This document shows positions 29,649 through 42,233 of a DNA stretch of 64,000 bases, in pieces. This DNA comes from Ptychodera flava (taxonomy: Eukaryota > Hemichordata > Enteropneusta > Ptychoderidae). The position numbers and the translations under genes are program-made. Location of the stretch: assembly GCF_041260155.1 (NCBI RefSeq), contig NC_091929.1:46680744-46744743 (forward strand), written 5' to 3'. Within the stretch, counting starts at the first letter, position 1, and the number at the start of each line of letters is the position of its first letter. Below the pieces are notes generated by a model that was given only the letters and a program-made list of their open reading frames with translations, did no database searches and was not told the DNA's origin.

Positions 29649-32352
29649 AGTCCCCACGGACACCGTCCGGGGGGACTTATAGGTTTGGTCATGTCCGTGC
29701 GTGCGTCCGTGCGTGGTCCGTCCGTCCGTCCGTGCGTCCGTCCGTTCACGCAGATATCTCAGAGATGCAAAGAGCGATTTCATTCAAACTTGGTACAAGG
29801 ATTACTTCATATGTCATACAGATGCACGTTGATTTGTTTTGTGATACGATCCAATATGGCCGCCAGGCGGCCATTTTATTACGATTTTTTCATGTAAAGA
29901 GCCATAACTCAGACATGTTTCAACCGATTTTATTCAAAGTTGGTACAAGGACATTGACCAATGTCATAGATATGTACATTGATTTTTTGTGTGATACGAT
30001 CCAATATGGCCGCCAGGCGGCCATTTTATTACGATTTTTTCATGTAAAGAGCCATAACTCAGACATGTTTCAACCGATTTTATTCAAAGTTGGTACAAGG
30101 ACATTGACCAATGTCATAGATATGTACATTGATTTTTTTTGTGATACGATCCAATATGGCCGCCAGGCGGCCATTTTATTACGATTTTTTCATGTATAGA
30201 GCCATAACTCAGACATGTTTCAACCGATTTTATTCAAAATTGGTACAAGGACATTGACCAATGTCATAGATATGTACATTGATTTTTTTTGTGATACGAT
30301 CCAATATGGCCGCCAGGCGGCCATTTTATTACGATTTTTTCATGTAAAGAGCCATAACTCAGACATGTTTCAACCGATTTTATTCAAAGTTGGTACAAGG
30401 ACATTGACCAATGTCATAGATATGTACATCGATTTGTTTTGTGATACGATCCAATATGGCCGCCAGGCGGCCATTTTATTACGATTTTTTCATGTATAGA
30501 GCCATAACTCAGACATGTTTCAACCGATTTTATTCAAAATTGGTACAAGGACATTGACCAATGTCATAGATATGTACATTGATTTGTTTTGTGATATGAT
30601 CCAATATGGCCGCCAGGCGGCCATTTTATTACGATTTTTTCATGTATAGAGCCATAACTCAGACATGTTTCAACCGATTTTATTCAAAGTTGGTACAAGG
30701 ACATTGACCAATGTCATAGATAGGCACGTTGATTTTTTTGGTGATACGATCCAATATGGCCGCCAGGCGGCCATTTTATTACGATTTTTTCATGTAAGGA
30801 GCCATAACTCAGGCATATCTCAACCCATTTTATTCAAAGTTGGTACAAGGACATTGACCCATGTCATACATATGTACATCGATTTGTTTTGTGATACGAT
30901 CAAATATGGCTGCCAGGCAGCCATTTTATTACGATGTTTTCATGTACAGAGCCATAATACTCAGACATGTATCAAGCGAATTTATTCAAAGTTGGTACAA
31001 GGAGATTGACTAATGTCATACATATGCATGTCAATTTGTTATGTGATACGATCCAATATGGCTGCCGTGCGGCCATTTTGTTACGATTTTTTCATGTACA
31101 GAGCCATAATTCTCAGGTATATCTCAACCGATTTTATTCAAAGTTGGTACAAGGACATTAACCTATGTCATACATATGTAGGTCAATTTGCTTCATGATA
31201 TGATCCAATATGGCTGCATGGCAGCCATTTTGTTACAATTTTTTCATGTCCTTTGCCAAAACTTGGGCACATCTCAACTGATTTTATTCACGGATTTTAT
31301 TGAAACATAGTGCAAGGACATTGACCTATGTCATACATATGCACATTGATTTGTTTTGTGATACAATCCAATATGGCCGCAGTGGTGCCATTTTTTTTCT
31401 GAATTTTTCATGTCTGGAACCATAACTCAGACTTGTATCAAGCGAATTTATTCAAAGTTGGTACAGGACATTGACTTATTTATACATATGTATGTCGATT
31501 TGTTTCACGAGATGGTCCAATATGGCCACATGGTAGCAATTTTGTTATGGTTGTTTCATGTCGAGAGCCATAACTCTGGCAAGTCTCAACTGATCTTATT
31601 CGAAATTGGTACATGGACTTTGACTTATGTTATACATATACGTGTTGATTTTTTAAATAGTGAGATCAAATATCGCTGCATGGCTGTGATTTTGTTACAA
31701 TTTTCGAATGTACAGAGCCATAACTCAGACATATTTCCACCAGTATCATTCAAAGTTGGTACAAGGACATTGACCTATTTCATACATACGCTCGTCAATT
31801 TCTTTCACATCATGTAGCAGTAACATGTCAATTATTGAAGTTTCGTAAGTAGGCTGATATGTCAAGAAATACTGCATCAAATTCATGAAATTTTGTACAG
31901 ATGTTAAGCTCACATTGCTTTAACATTGAAAAAGGCATTTATCAGTGTCATTTTCATTAATTTTTAATTGCATAAGTAATGAACTTTCCTAATTAGAGTG
32001 ATATAGCCACAAATTAATACAACGTCAAATTTGATGAACCTTGATACAGATGTTGATCTCATAGTGTTGTAGATACTGCATCAAGAAATATGGTAACATT
32101 GAAATCTGTTAAGTGTTAGGATTGTATGCAAAAGTGTTTTACAACATCCTGCTGATTAATTCCTAGTTGACTCATTTTATGAACTTTAGATGGTTGCCTA
32201 CATTGGTTTTATGTTTTCATCACCATGGAACTCATTCTTGGCCATTGAGCACCATCTGTATCGCAGTATTTTTATCACAGACCTAATTAATGAAGATGAC
32301 TCTATCCTCTCTGAGGACATGTAATCAAAGTACCCATTAACAAGTGGGGACT
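29649..32352. mobile_element. Tandem-repeat-bearing element inserted in the LINE
   Basis: The 2.7 kb insert is bounded by AGTCCCCAC (29649) and GTGGGGACT (ends 32352), an inverted pair, and it interrupts the LINE ORF2 between KLLKYK and STFRESQ. After the left end comes a GTCCGTGCGTGCGTCC-rich block (29655-29750), then the 150 bp array (about 29770-31815). A less repetitive AT-rich tail of about 530 bp follows. There is no transposase, so it is non-autonomous. I could not find a clear target-site duplication. Its superfamily is unknown. Confidence 0.7.
29770..31815. repeat. 150 bp tandem array, about 13 copies
   Basis: CCAATATGGCCGCCAGGCGG recurs every 150 bases (about 29850, 30000, 30150, 30300, 30450, 30600, 30750). 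It then appears more diverged to about 31800, with small indels after 30950. The left copies are almost identical, while the right ones are clearly decayed. Because 150 is a multiple of three, one frame stays open through each copy (a ~50-residue unit beginning MFQPILFKVGTRTL), broken only by TAG in some units. That is probably chance plus periodicity. GGCCGCCAGGCGGCC is itself an inverted repeat within the unit. Confidence 0.9.
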
Positions 32353-33612
32353 GTGTCATCAACGATGACTTGTATTTTAATAGTTTTTTGTATTCTGTTT
32401 TTAGAGTGAACATCTCTCTCTAATATGTGGATCATTTGGGTAGCGATTCAACAATTTACAGCAATCTTTAAGATCTTTACGAAGTGAAAAACAAGACTTA
32501 TCAAACCAAGGCTGAAAAACACGTTTTGATTTCTTCTTTTTCAATTTTGGCGTTACCTTACCTAAACAGCGATCTGAAACTTTGTGAATAATACCTTCAA
32601 ATACTTTTACAATATTATCACAAGAATGGGAACTATGACACTCAATATTAAAATTTCTAAAGTCTTCTTGAATAGATGAACGTTGCAGAGTATTAAGAAA
32701 TTTTGTTTAGCATTATCATTCCACAAATATTTACTTGAACATGGTTTACATTCTACATCAACTGACTGCTTCACAATATTATTTATATTCATAGAAAAAC
32801 CTATTGGACAATGATCAGAGAAATGTGTAAAAGCATATACTTTGAAATAATCTATACGGTTCGCCAAATTCTTTGTAACAATACCATAATCTACTGAACT
32901 AAATCCATTTCCCTTGTAACAAGTTGGTTTTCCATAAAGATCCCCTGCAGTTCTACCATTTAAAATCTGTAAGCCGTTTTGAATGCAAAGATCAATAAGT
33001 TGTCTCCCAAAGGAATTGATACTACAACTACCATTATCCATTGAAATTCTATTGTGTACAGAGTCAGGAATATAATCATTAGGTGTAGGACAGTGATTTA
33101 TGTTATCATGTTGAATATAATCTTGCAAATTACCTGTCCTGGCATTAAAGTCTCCTACTAACATTATGTCTCCCAAACTAGAAAATTCAAGAATCTCAGA
33201 ATGAAGAGTTTCAAAATAATCATTATTTACATGCATTACAGACCCTTGTGGAGGTAAATATACACAACACATAAAAACATCACTACTGAATGAGAAAAAA
33301 TCCTTATCAAGTTTTACCCAGAGCAAGTCAGAAATTTTTGATTTTATCTTATGAATACCTGTCTTAAGGCACGACTTAAATACAACAACAGATCCCCAGC
33401 AGCACGTTTACTACGTTTATGTTGTAAACTTCTATCAGATCGAAAATAACTATAACTATCTAATGCAACAGTGTTTGACTTCGAAAGCCACGTTTCTTGA
33501 ATACACATTATATCAAATTGGTTAACAATTGATAGAAAATCTTCATTATCATATTTTTTGATAAACCACCTTGGATGTTCCAACCAACACGTAAGAAAGA
33601 ACGCTTAAAATT
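32353..33612 (-). pseudogene. LINE ORF2, AP-endonuclease portion
   Basis: Starting near 33610 (VGWNIQGG, carrying the N-terminal Asn), then IMCIQETWLSK with the catalytic Glu, MLVGDFNARTG with Asp and Asn, SSVDYGI, and HFSDHCPI with the terminal Asp-His. This is the standard exonuclease/endonuclease/phosphatase set. Frameshifts occur near 33550, 33390 and 32700. After the endonuclease the frame continues (KKKKSKRVFQPWFDKSCFSLRK...) to KLLKYK at about 32370, where the tandem-repeat element begins. Confidence 0.88.
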
Positions 33613-34118
33613 TCTTCTTAAAACAGCAGTACTCTGTCTCCGCGAAGTAAAACACATGGCAGTGTAAAAGCTGACTAACAGAACTGGATAAATTGAAGGA
33701 AAACTTGATGAACAGCTGACTACAAATAGAAATAGAAAAAAGTAGCCAGAACAACAGGTGTGCTAAATTAAGCACTACCTTGACAAATGTTAATAGACAC
33801 TCAACTCTATTGAAGCACAGTGTAACATTGTAGCCATAGTGGCTGTATCCAGAACGTTCCAGGACATTAAAAACAAACAACATGAAAAGAAACAAAGCAC
33901 ATCAACATATGCTGGTCACAATCTAAATCTAGTTGCGATCACCATGGTCATATCTACTAGTGTATACACCATTGCCATAATTATAGTATGGCCTTCTATT
34001 GTAGGGCCTATTTACTTGGAAAGAATCACTACTATCCACCCGTCTAAAATTTGACGGGGATCTATATGTATGAGAATGAGTGGTCACACTGCTCCTCTTT
34101 GATGCTCTGACACCCCAT
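33613..34118. other. LINE inter-ORF spacer
   Basis: About 500 bp between LINE ORF1 and ORF2. The open frame at 33605-33895 (-) is not a recognised protein. Confidence 0.5.
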
Positions 34119-35126
34119 TTAAAAACTCACCAATAAACTTGTGCTACGTGAATTTATATGAATTCCATCACTGTGATAGAGGTAACTATTGTTACCTAAT
34201 CTATTATGATCTACAAAGACGCAGTGATTTATATCAGAACATGCATTCCTAACCCTCTCATTAATATACTGGATTTGATTATTTAGAATGGAGTATTCAC
34301 CATGGAAAGGTAAGATACCCGACACAATAATCAACGCTTTAGGACAGACATATTTAACTTCATTACACAGTGAAATTATTCCATCAATGATTACATCATC
34401 ACGTAAGTAACCAACATCATTCGACCCTATATGCAAGATTACAATCTCTGCATCAATATTATTGACATTTCTCAGACATGAATAAGCTTCATCAATATTT
34501 GAAGCTCTAAGCTTAACAGAACGCTTATGCTTATATAACAAACTCGTGTTAATGTACTTAGTAATTGAATCACCTAATACAAGGACATTACAGTTCATGT
34601 TACGACCGTCATCTCTAATGAATCGTGGACGATGCGGACCCGATATGCGAGACTGTGTCCGGCGATATGTAGAACTCGTCCTATTAACAGCTTCATCAAT
34701 GCTGCCACGACGCGAAGGACTCTCTCTCGATTCATCTGAATGACTCAGGTACCGGTTAGCGTACGCGTTCGGAGTACTGGGAGTTGGAACGGTAGGCGAA
34801 CGTTCAGTCGCTTGTAAGAATTTTGCTGGGCTCTGGTTTACCACGGAAGACAACGGTGGAGGATCAGACCGGGGAGTATTCATCAGGATTGGTTCTGGTG
34901 TTGTTGAATGAGATGTTTGCGGCGGGAGAGTGATATTACCAACTACATGGTGACGATGAAGATCTGCGGGGTGAGGTGCGACACTGGAGACAACACGCTC
35001 ACGAGTTACAGCTACATCAGGCTCAATTGATGACGTCACAGCGGTCCCAGAGACTTTTTCTAAAGATCCGTGAACGAATTCAAGTTTGTCATCAATACGA
35101 GAGATAGTACTCACAATATCATTCAT
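34119..35126 (-). CDS. LINE ORF1 with SGNH-hydrolase (esterase) domain
   Basis: 335 residues, open. The N-terminus is short and helical, followed by a Ser/Pro/Thr-rich linker with an Arg-rich patch (about 80-175). The C-terminal half is an SGNH esterase-like domain: GDS at 185-187 (VLVLGDSITK), GSND at 234-237 and DGIH at 320-323. Esterase ORF1 proteins are known from CR1-type LINEs and are thought to help RNP formation or membrane/lipid association. An in-frame TAA not far upstream limits extension, so the ATG at 35126 is plausible, though an N-terminal coiled coil could have been lost. Confidence 0.85.
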   Translation of the reverse strand: MNDIVSTISRIDDKLEFVHGSLEKVSGTAVTSSIEPDVAVTRERVVSSVAPHPADLHRHHVVGNITLPPQTSHSTTPEPILMNTPRSDPPPLSSVVNQSPAKFLQATERSPTVPTPSTPNAYANRYLSHSDESRESPSRRGSIDEAVNRTSSTYRRTQSRISGPHRPRFIRDDGRNMNCNVLVLGDSITKYINTSLLYKHKRSVKLRASNIDEAYSCLRNVNNIDAEIVILHIGSNDVGYLRDDVIIDGIISLCNEVKYVCPKALIIVSGILPFHGEYSILNNQIQYINERVRNACSDINHCVFVDHNRLGNNSYLYHSDGIHINSRSTSLLVSF

Positions 35127-35430
35127 AGATTTTTTCTCATCAAATGTTCGCGTTTAGTAAAGCAGTACATCGCTATTCTTTCAGTGAATGGCGTTCTTTC
35201 TAAAAATATATTTCTTTCATTGCAGTCACTGCCTCATATTCCAATCGTCATTTTGCGAAAAAAGGGAAGTATCTAGGAACCATTACCATTGTTCAGGAAC
35301 TCTGAAGTCTACTGGTCTAGATCGTGGTGTTTCATCTAGATAGGGTGACAGGGGATTCCCCTTCTGTTGACTTGTTGGCAACCCCTAGCAACTGACCAAG
35401 GGGCGATTGCATTGGTGCCCCACTGAAATA
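35127..35430 (-). other. LINE 5' region
   Basis: On the element strand CAGTGGGGCACCAATGCAAT begins the GC-richer 5' sequence that runs to ORF1. The exact 5' end is uncertain, and no target duplication was recognised. Confidence 0.45.
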
Positions 35431-36080
35431 ATGACAGTTGACAAAATATTTTTACACAGTCAAGAACACTGAATGGTAAGTGAATTGTTAATTTTCTTTA
35501 ATGTTCAAAGTATAAACAAATTAACAGAAGGTGTAAACTAACTTGAAGCTAGTTTAAGCAGGTTTTTGTTCTTGATGTTGGTTTAAGTAGATTTTTGTTC
35601 TTGTTGGTATTAAAATTTGGATGTATTTGCAACATAACATCGTCTGGTACACATGAAAATGTTCAAAATGTGCACAATAATAATTAGATAACAGATTATT
35701 TCAGAATTCCTGTTAAAAAGGTATTGTTAGTTGTTACAGTCCACGGTTTCCCCTTCTGTCAGACTCAATCAACAACAACACCCCCACACCCCCCACCCCC
35801 TGTTGCTGACATGATCGTGGATGAAACAATGAGATCAGCCTACGCCAAAAAAGAAGTTACCAGGTGCATTGGCAATATTCAAATGAGCAGAGGGTCAGTC
35901 AATCTGCCATGAAGGTGATTTAATTTTGTGAAATATGTTTGAAGAAGAAACAGATCCGTCATTGAAGGCTGTCTCAACAATATGTAATGTATCAAATTCA
36001 GGTTATAAAATAAAGTCCAACTCCTTTATTTTGCAACTCAACATTTAGATCACAAGGGCACAACAGTGTATAATAGTGCA
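35431..36080. other. Harbinger internal sequence upstream of the transposase exon
   Basis: AT-rich, with a CCCCACACCCCCCACCCCC tract near 35780. It could be intron or 5' UTR of the transposase. The small ORF at 35724-35912 is not recognised. Confidence 0.4.
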
Positions 36081-39000
36081 ATGGAAGCAAATGACAGTGC
36101 ATCTGAGGATGAAGAAGTATTATTGCTTCTTTTGCTGTTGCGCAGATGTCGGCGTCGAAGGAGAGCAGCATGCAGAACAACTTGGACAAGACAGTGGATA
36201 ATGCGGCGACAGGCTCAGGGAGTGTATGCGAACCTGGTCCAAGAATTAAGGGCTGAAGACCCTGAAAGCTTCCGCCAGTTCCACCGTCTAGACAGACAAT
36301 CATTTCAAGACATCCTGACAATGATAAGCCCCTACATTGAGAAGCAAGACACTAATATGCGATCTGCAGTTAATCCCAGTGAAAGACTTGCTGTAACCTT
36401 ACGATTCCTTGCTACAGGTAGGTGTACTATCGGTAATGCCTTAGGGCATATTTCTGTAATTACCCACAAGCAATCTTCATCAGCACTCAAGGTACGGTAC
36501 TATGGTTGATATTTCAAAGATTTGCCACAATTTCTTTGATTGTAAGTAAATAGAAAACCAAACCCTTTTTCCATAAATAACAGTAATTTGCGTAATTTTG
36601 TGCTCTAAATACTTCATTTATTCTAGTCATTTTTAATTTTAAATTCAATTAGCTGTAACTAAGACTATTTTTTTGTTCAACTTCTTTTTTTGTTCTGTGT
36701 ATCAACTACATTTTTTCCACTATAGACAGACAGACATATACATACATACATACATACATACATACATACATACATACATACATACATACATACATACATA
36801 CATACATACACACACACCTACCTACTTACTAACCTACCTACCTACTTACAATGAATATGTTCAAGTGATACATTGTATAGGGTAAGTGAATATTGTAGAC
36901 CACTGTTCCACTACTAAGCATATGCTTGGCTATGTTGTGAATTGTGTTGTCATCAACTTTTTCTTTTCAGGGGAAACATTCAGAAGTCTTTCCTTCCAGT
37001 TCAGGATTGGTGAAAGGACTGTTTCAGCCATCATAGAAGAAACATGTGGGGCCTTGTACAATGCAATGAAGGAAAAATTCTTGAAGGTATAGATTCCATA
37101 TACTTTATTTATGAAATGTTTTGAACAACAATGAACTGTTAATTACAACTACGCTGCTGCAACTCATTTACATCTGAGTGAATATTGGTGTATGTCGTTC
37201 ATCAGATAATTGTGAATTGACTCTGTTACTGTTATCTGATTGCCAGATATTCTGCTGTGGAGGTAGATGAACAGCAGAATCTGTAGCTGCATGAAAGGTG
37301 GTATTGATGGGACTTGAGTTTTGTTGATATGGTACCTGCCAGTTGTGTGTGTATGCTTGAAATTGCTGATGATTTTGAAAGGCATTATAATGCATAAGAG
37401 ACCCTGTCTTTGCCTCAAACGAATATTTGATATTCGGTGTTGGGCCAAATGTCTCATCTTTGGTTCAAGTTCCCGTAGAGTTTGGGTTACATAATTCCCA
37501 AAAGTCTCAACAGCATCCTTTTTTTCATCACCACACTTCTGTCTTTTGTTTCTTTCAGTAATTGATTCTGCAACTCCCTTTATAAGTTCATATTCCATTT
37601 CTGCCTGATGTCTTTTGGAAGACTTCATTTTTGTCTTCATTGGCTTGTTTGTTGATTTATCATCACCGTCTGTTGAATCCTTACAGCTGGCTGGGGTTGG
37701 TGGCATAGAGAAATCCAAAGTTGAATTTGACTCATCATCTACCAATTGTGGGTCATCAATATCATCATCTACTGCTACTGAGGATGGGGATGGCTGAAAT
37801 GATTAAAAATATCAGTTATATTAATTGTCTTTTATAATATTTAGGGTTACTTACAAAATACAATACTATAAGGACAAGGGCTCAGTGACTGATGCCATAT
37901 ATTCAAGTCAAATACATCACTGATTGGGCCTGAGTCCATACATATCTGTAATTTTTATTTTTATTTCTATTTGGGGGATTTTTTTACTTTTTTATTACAT
38001 TTTATGAAGAAAGCCTGCATAACATTACACTTGAAATGATCAATCTAGCTGCTTTCAATTACATTGTTTTTTTACACATAAACATTAAGGAGTCTACTGA
38101 ATGAAACTCACACTTAGAACTGAGGGTTAAAGTCCTTAGTGTATTACATTCATAAAGACTCATTATGTTTAACATTAACACTGTAATTTGTATCAGCCAG
38201 ATTAATTACTTTAAGTGTAATGTGATGCAGGCTTTGTCAAAGGTTACAACAATAGGTGTATAATAATCTCTGATATTTTTTTTAATTTTTTCAGACTCCA
38301 ACATCAAAAGAAGAATGGCTGAAAATTGCAGAAGAATTTCATCAAAAATTGAACTACCCATGCTGCATTGGTGCCATCGATGGAAACATATCGCCATCGT
38401 TCAACTACATCACAGTGGAACTGAATTTTTTAATTATAAACACTTTTTTAGTATTATTTTATTGGCTTTAGTAGATGCAAATAATAAGTTCACTTGTGTA
38501 GACGTTGGGGCAGCTGGTCGGGAAGGTGACGCAGGAGTTTTTAATAATTCTGCTCTTAAAAATGCATTGGATGCTAAATGTCTCGATTTACCACCTCCAG
38601 AGAACATCCAAGGGGTTGAGTATATCAATGAATGCATTATCACATTGTTGGGGATGATGCATTCCCCATGTCTATGACAATCATGAAACCATATCCTCAC
38701 AGAAGTTTAAATACAGAAGAGAGGATTTTTAACTATCGACTCTCCCGTGCCCGTCGGGTAGTAGAAAATGCATTTTGAATTCTATCCAACAGGTTTCGTG
38801 TTTTTCATACCACCATCAACCTAAACCCTGATAAAGTAACAGGTTTGGTTTTAGCAGCATGTTGCTTGCATAATTTTATGGTTGATAAAAACAAGCACAC
38901 CTATGTAGGCATTACTGATACTGAAGATGTTGAAAATCACACATTTACTGCTGGTGCTTGGCGCAATGATCCAGCACTAGCTGGATTGGCTCCAACACTG

Positions 39001-39108
39001 GGTAGAAATCCAACAAGAGAGGCAAAGGAGCAGCATCGACTTCTCACAGGTTACTTCTGCTCTGAAGTTGGATCAGTTCCATGGCAAAACCATATGACTA
39101 GTCTGTAA
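36081..39108 (+). pseudogene. PIF/Harbinger transposase (DDE_Tnp_4 type), decayed
   Basis: Three exons are visible. Exon A 36081-36416 has a MEANDSASEDEE acidic start, an Arg-rich patch and FRQFHRLDRQSFQDILTMI; its donor is ACAG|GTAGGT. Exon B 36971-37086 has TFRSLSFQFRIGERTVSAII; acceptor CTTTTCAG, donor GAAG|GTATAG. Exon C is 38295-39108, with acceptor TTTTTCAG. Exon C holds the catalytic parts: CIGAIDG (first Asp), FNYKHFFSIILLALVDA, VGAAGREGDAGVF (second Asp), then RARRVVENAF (Glu), and LAACCLHNFM. It is broken by a one-base deletion after GAIDG (near 38387), a second frameshift near 38635, and a nonsense TGA at 38776-38778. Downstream it ends naturally (TAA at 39106). Its partner MADF gene lies on the opposite strand and overlaps its intron. 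Confidence 0.88.
36739..36808. repeat. (CATA)n microsatellite
   Basis: About 17 CATA units in the intron between transposase exons A and B, flanked by CAGA and CCTACCTA repeats. The open frame over it (YIHTYIHTY) is an artefact. Confidence 0.95.
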
Positions 39109-39359
39109 GTCTTTCGTGGACAATGTGATTTCTGGCCAATTTATGGCATGAAAAATATTTCAAAGACTTTTTTTAGTCTATGGTAATTTTTGCTTAATTT
39201 TTCATTGGTTGTGTTCGGCTAGCACACCATGGAACATGAGGAGTACATTATCTTCTAGAACATTTACTGTATGGCAGTACAAGTTGTGCTTCATGTTGTG
39301 TCAATTTTATATTGAATTAAATAAAGTTTTAAGAAAACTGAACCGGTCGTAGCATTGAG

Positions 39360-39662
39360 TTAAAGGCACAGTAGCTGTAACTTTTGATAATGGTTTCATG
39401 TTCTTCTCCCTACATCATGTTGATATGTCAAGTATTCAGCTTATCACCACAGTCAATACAGGCATTACCAGCAATGTTGTTGTTGAAAACTGACTTTTAA
39501 TCTGGACTTAAAGTCAAATGTCAACAAAAAACATGGGATACATACATACACACTTTGTTGAGAAACTCAATATAATTTAGTGAAGAGAACAAGAAATAGC
39601 AATTGTTGAACAGAACAAAAATGGTGAAATAATCATCAAAAGTTACAGCTACTGTGCCTTAA
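39360..39662. mobile_element. TTAA-bounded MITE
   Basis: Starts TTAAAGGCACAGTAGCTGTA and ends with its exact inverse ...GCTACTGTGCCTTAA; the repeat extends over ACTTTTGAT. It is 303 bp with no coding capacity. It sits in intron 2 of the MADF gene, just 3' of the transposase. It is a piggyBac- or Kolobok-type non-autonomous element by its TTAA ends. Confidence 0.85.
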
Positions 39663-40125
39663 GATTATAGTTGTGACAAAATCTGTTCATTAGAGAAAAA
39701 TGAAGATCAGTCTCCATGTTTTTGCAATGTTGGCTATTGATTGGTGAATTTTCAGTCACAAGGAGACAAATCTGCATGTTCTCCACAACAACAGATAATA
39801 CAATAGTTGTTTAATTTATGGATACATTATTTAAACAAAATACTTACCTCATCCAAATTTGATATTGATGGTCGAGATGCAATGAATGGATCCAAGAACT
39901 GCAACTTGTCCAACAACCAATTTCTTCTCTTACTGGTGTTGCGTGCACTCCCACTTGATCCGGGCTTCTTGGCCTTCACATAGTTGTTACGAAGATTAAC
40001 GTAATTTCACCTTTACCCAGTCAGCTGAAGATCATGACATTTTAATCATTTATTTACTCATATTGAAATAATGAAAATGATCTTCAGTTCTTAATGGAAC
40101 AGAACAAGTTGTTATGGTTTCAAAG

Positions 40126-40461
40126 TTAAAGGGACATTATAATTTTTGGTAATTTTTCCAGTATTCTATTTATATAACTGCAATACCCAATTCCCATCTG
40201 TATGTCAAGCTGAAATATCCAGTATTCTGCCAGTCAAGACATCCTGTATATGTGAAATGACCATTGTTATTGTTATTTTTGACAAATGAGTTCCAGTCTG
40301 GACTTGAACACAATTTTCTGATTACCCTAAAATAGGTTCTGTTGATAAGTGAAACATTGGGCATTTCATCATGGTTCAGGTTTTTAAAAAGGAAACTGTA
40401 GCTAAAACAGAGCAAAAAATTCTGAAAGTCTCGCCAAAAGTTACACCTAATGGAGCTTTAA
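40126..40461. mobile_element. Degenerate TTAA-bounded MITE (tentative)
   Basis: TTAAAGGGACATTATAATTTTTGG on the left loosely matches the inverse of CCAAAAGTTACACCTAATGGAGCTTTAA on the right. The match is imperfect. Length and placement (intron 1 of the MADF gene) are plausible for an older MITE. Confidence 0.45.
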
Positions 40462-42233
40462 CATACAGAATCAATCATGCTCATTGTTTCATTCCAACTT
40501 ATTTCCAAAACCACCAGCCAGATTGCTTGACATGAAATTTGTCATAAAGATGTAAAATATGTCACAATGTCCTTGAATATAATGAAATATGCAATGTTGC
40601 CTTTAACTATTTGTTTTCATTCATACTTAAAATTATTCAAAATCACCGATCCAAATGTGTAAGTATATGCAAGTCTTTGAGAATATTCCTGATGTAAACT
40701 CAAGTCAAAAATATTTCATTGCTCAAAACCACTTGTCAAATTACTTTGATATAGGCATACAGGTCATAATAGTTCAAATCATATGTATTCGAGGAAATGT
40801 GTCTCATTATGAGGGACAATTAATATGATCCAACTTGAAAATTGTGAGACCATTTCTATTCTATGGATTGCTTAGGCTTGTAGTAAAGTATGATACAATT
40901 ACCTATATAATGTCTACATATGGGTATATCACATAAACAGAGCTGCATTAGGGACAAGTCATTTTCTTAAACAGGGGAGGGCGGATGTGAATTAATTATT
41001 GTACACACCAATTGGTTTCTGATTCAAATTGACATTTCGGCCAATTGTTTAAAAAATTATTTTTTTATTCAAATGAGAGAAGCCATAACTAATTTATAAA
41101 AGTAAATATACCTGTACTTCCTGCAATTATACTTTTCCTTCTCTCCACCCACCCTTACTTGATAAATGAAAAATGCGAAACATTCAGATTTTATCCTGAT
41201 CTTTATGAGATAAATATAAAAAAATATCTGCTAAAATTCATGATTGGTTTTTTCCTATTTCTTTTTCTGTTTATGTTTCCCTTTTTCTGAAATCACATAA
41301 TTGCCTGTGAATGCCACAGTATCGAAATGAAAGGCGCCATACAACAATAAGATATTGGCCCCATTTAGCATTTTTGTAACAGGTGACAAAGTGCTTCAGC
41401 GCCATAATAAAATTAAAAAGAAAAAGTGACCCCTCCCCCACCGAAGATACTTACCTGCCCCTGTTATGCTAATTACCATGTCGCTGTACCTTTATTATTA
41501 TTCAAATTATTTGTGACGGTCTTCGCATATGTTTAATCAGCTTATAATTTTCGTCGTGCGGCGCACGCTTCGTGAGGGTGTCCCCCTTGTTGAAAACATA
41601 TCCCAAGATGCCTCACTAAATCAGTGGCCTTTCTATACGCAAAAACGAACTTGCCAAAACTAACACGCAATAAAAAGATCCATTGATCTAATTTAAATAT
41701 CTGCTAAATATTGAAAAGGGATTACATTATGTTAAAATCACATTTGATCGTGATTTTCGTGTATTTAGCCCGAGGTTACTCTGATCGCTCGAGCATACTT
41801 GGGAATCTACACTAAACTATACACAGATTTTCGAAAGAATTGATATATAAACGGGGTGGCGTACAATAAAATTAGACAGTTACTATCTCACCCCGATAGA
41901 ATCCGAGAAGCTCTTGGTGTACTAAATTGTTTGTTTATCAACATAAAAGTCCCGCAAGCGCGGCACGACGAGACTAGCAAATGAGGGAATTTTTAGGGGA
42001 GAGGAACTTTCAATCTCCGGAGCGGAGTTATATGTTTGACTTGAAAGAACACAAATATGCGAATCTCCCATTTTTACCTGTTTTTCCAAGCTCCGTCCCT
42101 ATCGCTACAAGTGCATGTTCTTTTTTGTCTCTATTCTTAAAATCGGGTGATCTAACGTCGTATAAGGCGGGATAACTTGACCAGATTTCAACTAATTTAT
42201 CCTCAATAACTGCATCAGCTATATAACTATCGT

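Larger units (their letters stand above)
16171..35430 (-). mobile_element. Non-LTR retrotransposon (CR1/L2-like LINE), split by two insertions
   Basis: Reading from 35430 down on the - strand: a GC-richer 5' region starting near CAGTGGGGCACCAATGC, ORF1 with an SGNH esterase (35126-34119), and ORF2 with AP endonuclease (about 33612-32353). ORF2 then continues as reverse transcriptase (29648-27670) and a C-terminal Cys/His region (16570-16186). The 3' tail is a short (TAAAG)n repeat at 16173-16199. The coding pieces join in frame order across a Gypsy element (16571-27669) and a tandem-repeat element (29649-32352). Without them the LINE would be about 5.4 kb, normal for the group. Several frameshifts and stops make it inactive. 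Esterase-bearing ORF1 and the RT type suggest CR1/L2-like, though a neighbouring clade is possible. The 5' boundary is approximate. Confidence 0.8.

Noticed and set aside
29732..30199. Long + strand frame in the 150 bp array (50-residue repeats)
   Set aside because: A period divisible by three keeps any stop-free unit open. There is no start context or domain, and later units have stops.
29649..31815. CRISPR array
   Set aside because: Units are 150 bp of near-identical sequence with no unique spacers, and the genome is eukaryotic.
36673..36885. ORF with Tyr-Ile-His-Thr repeats
   Set aside because: It is a translation of the (CATA)n tract in the transposase intron.
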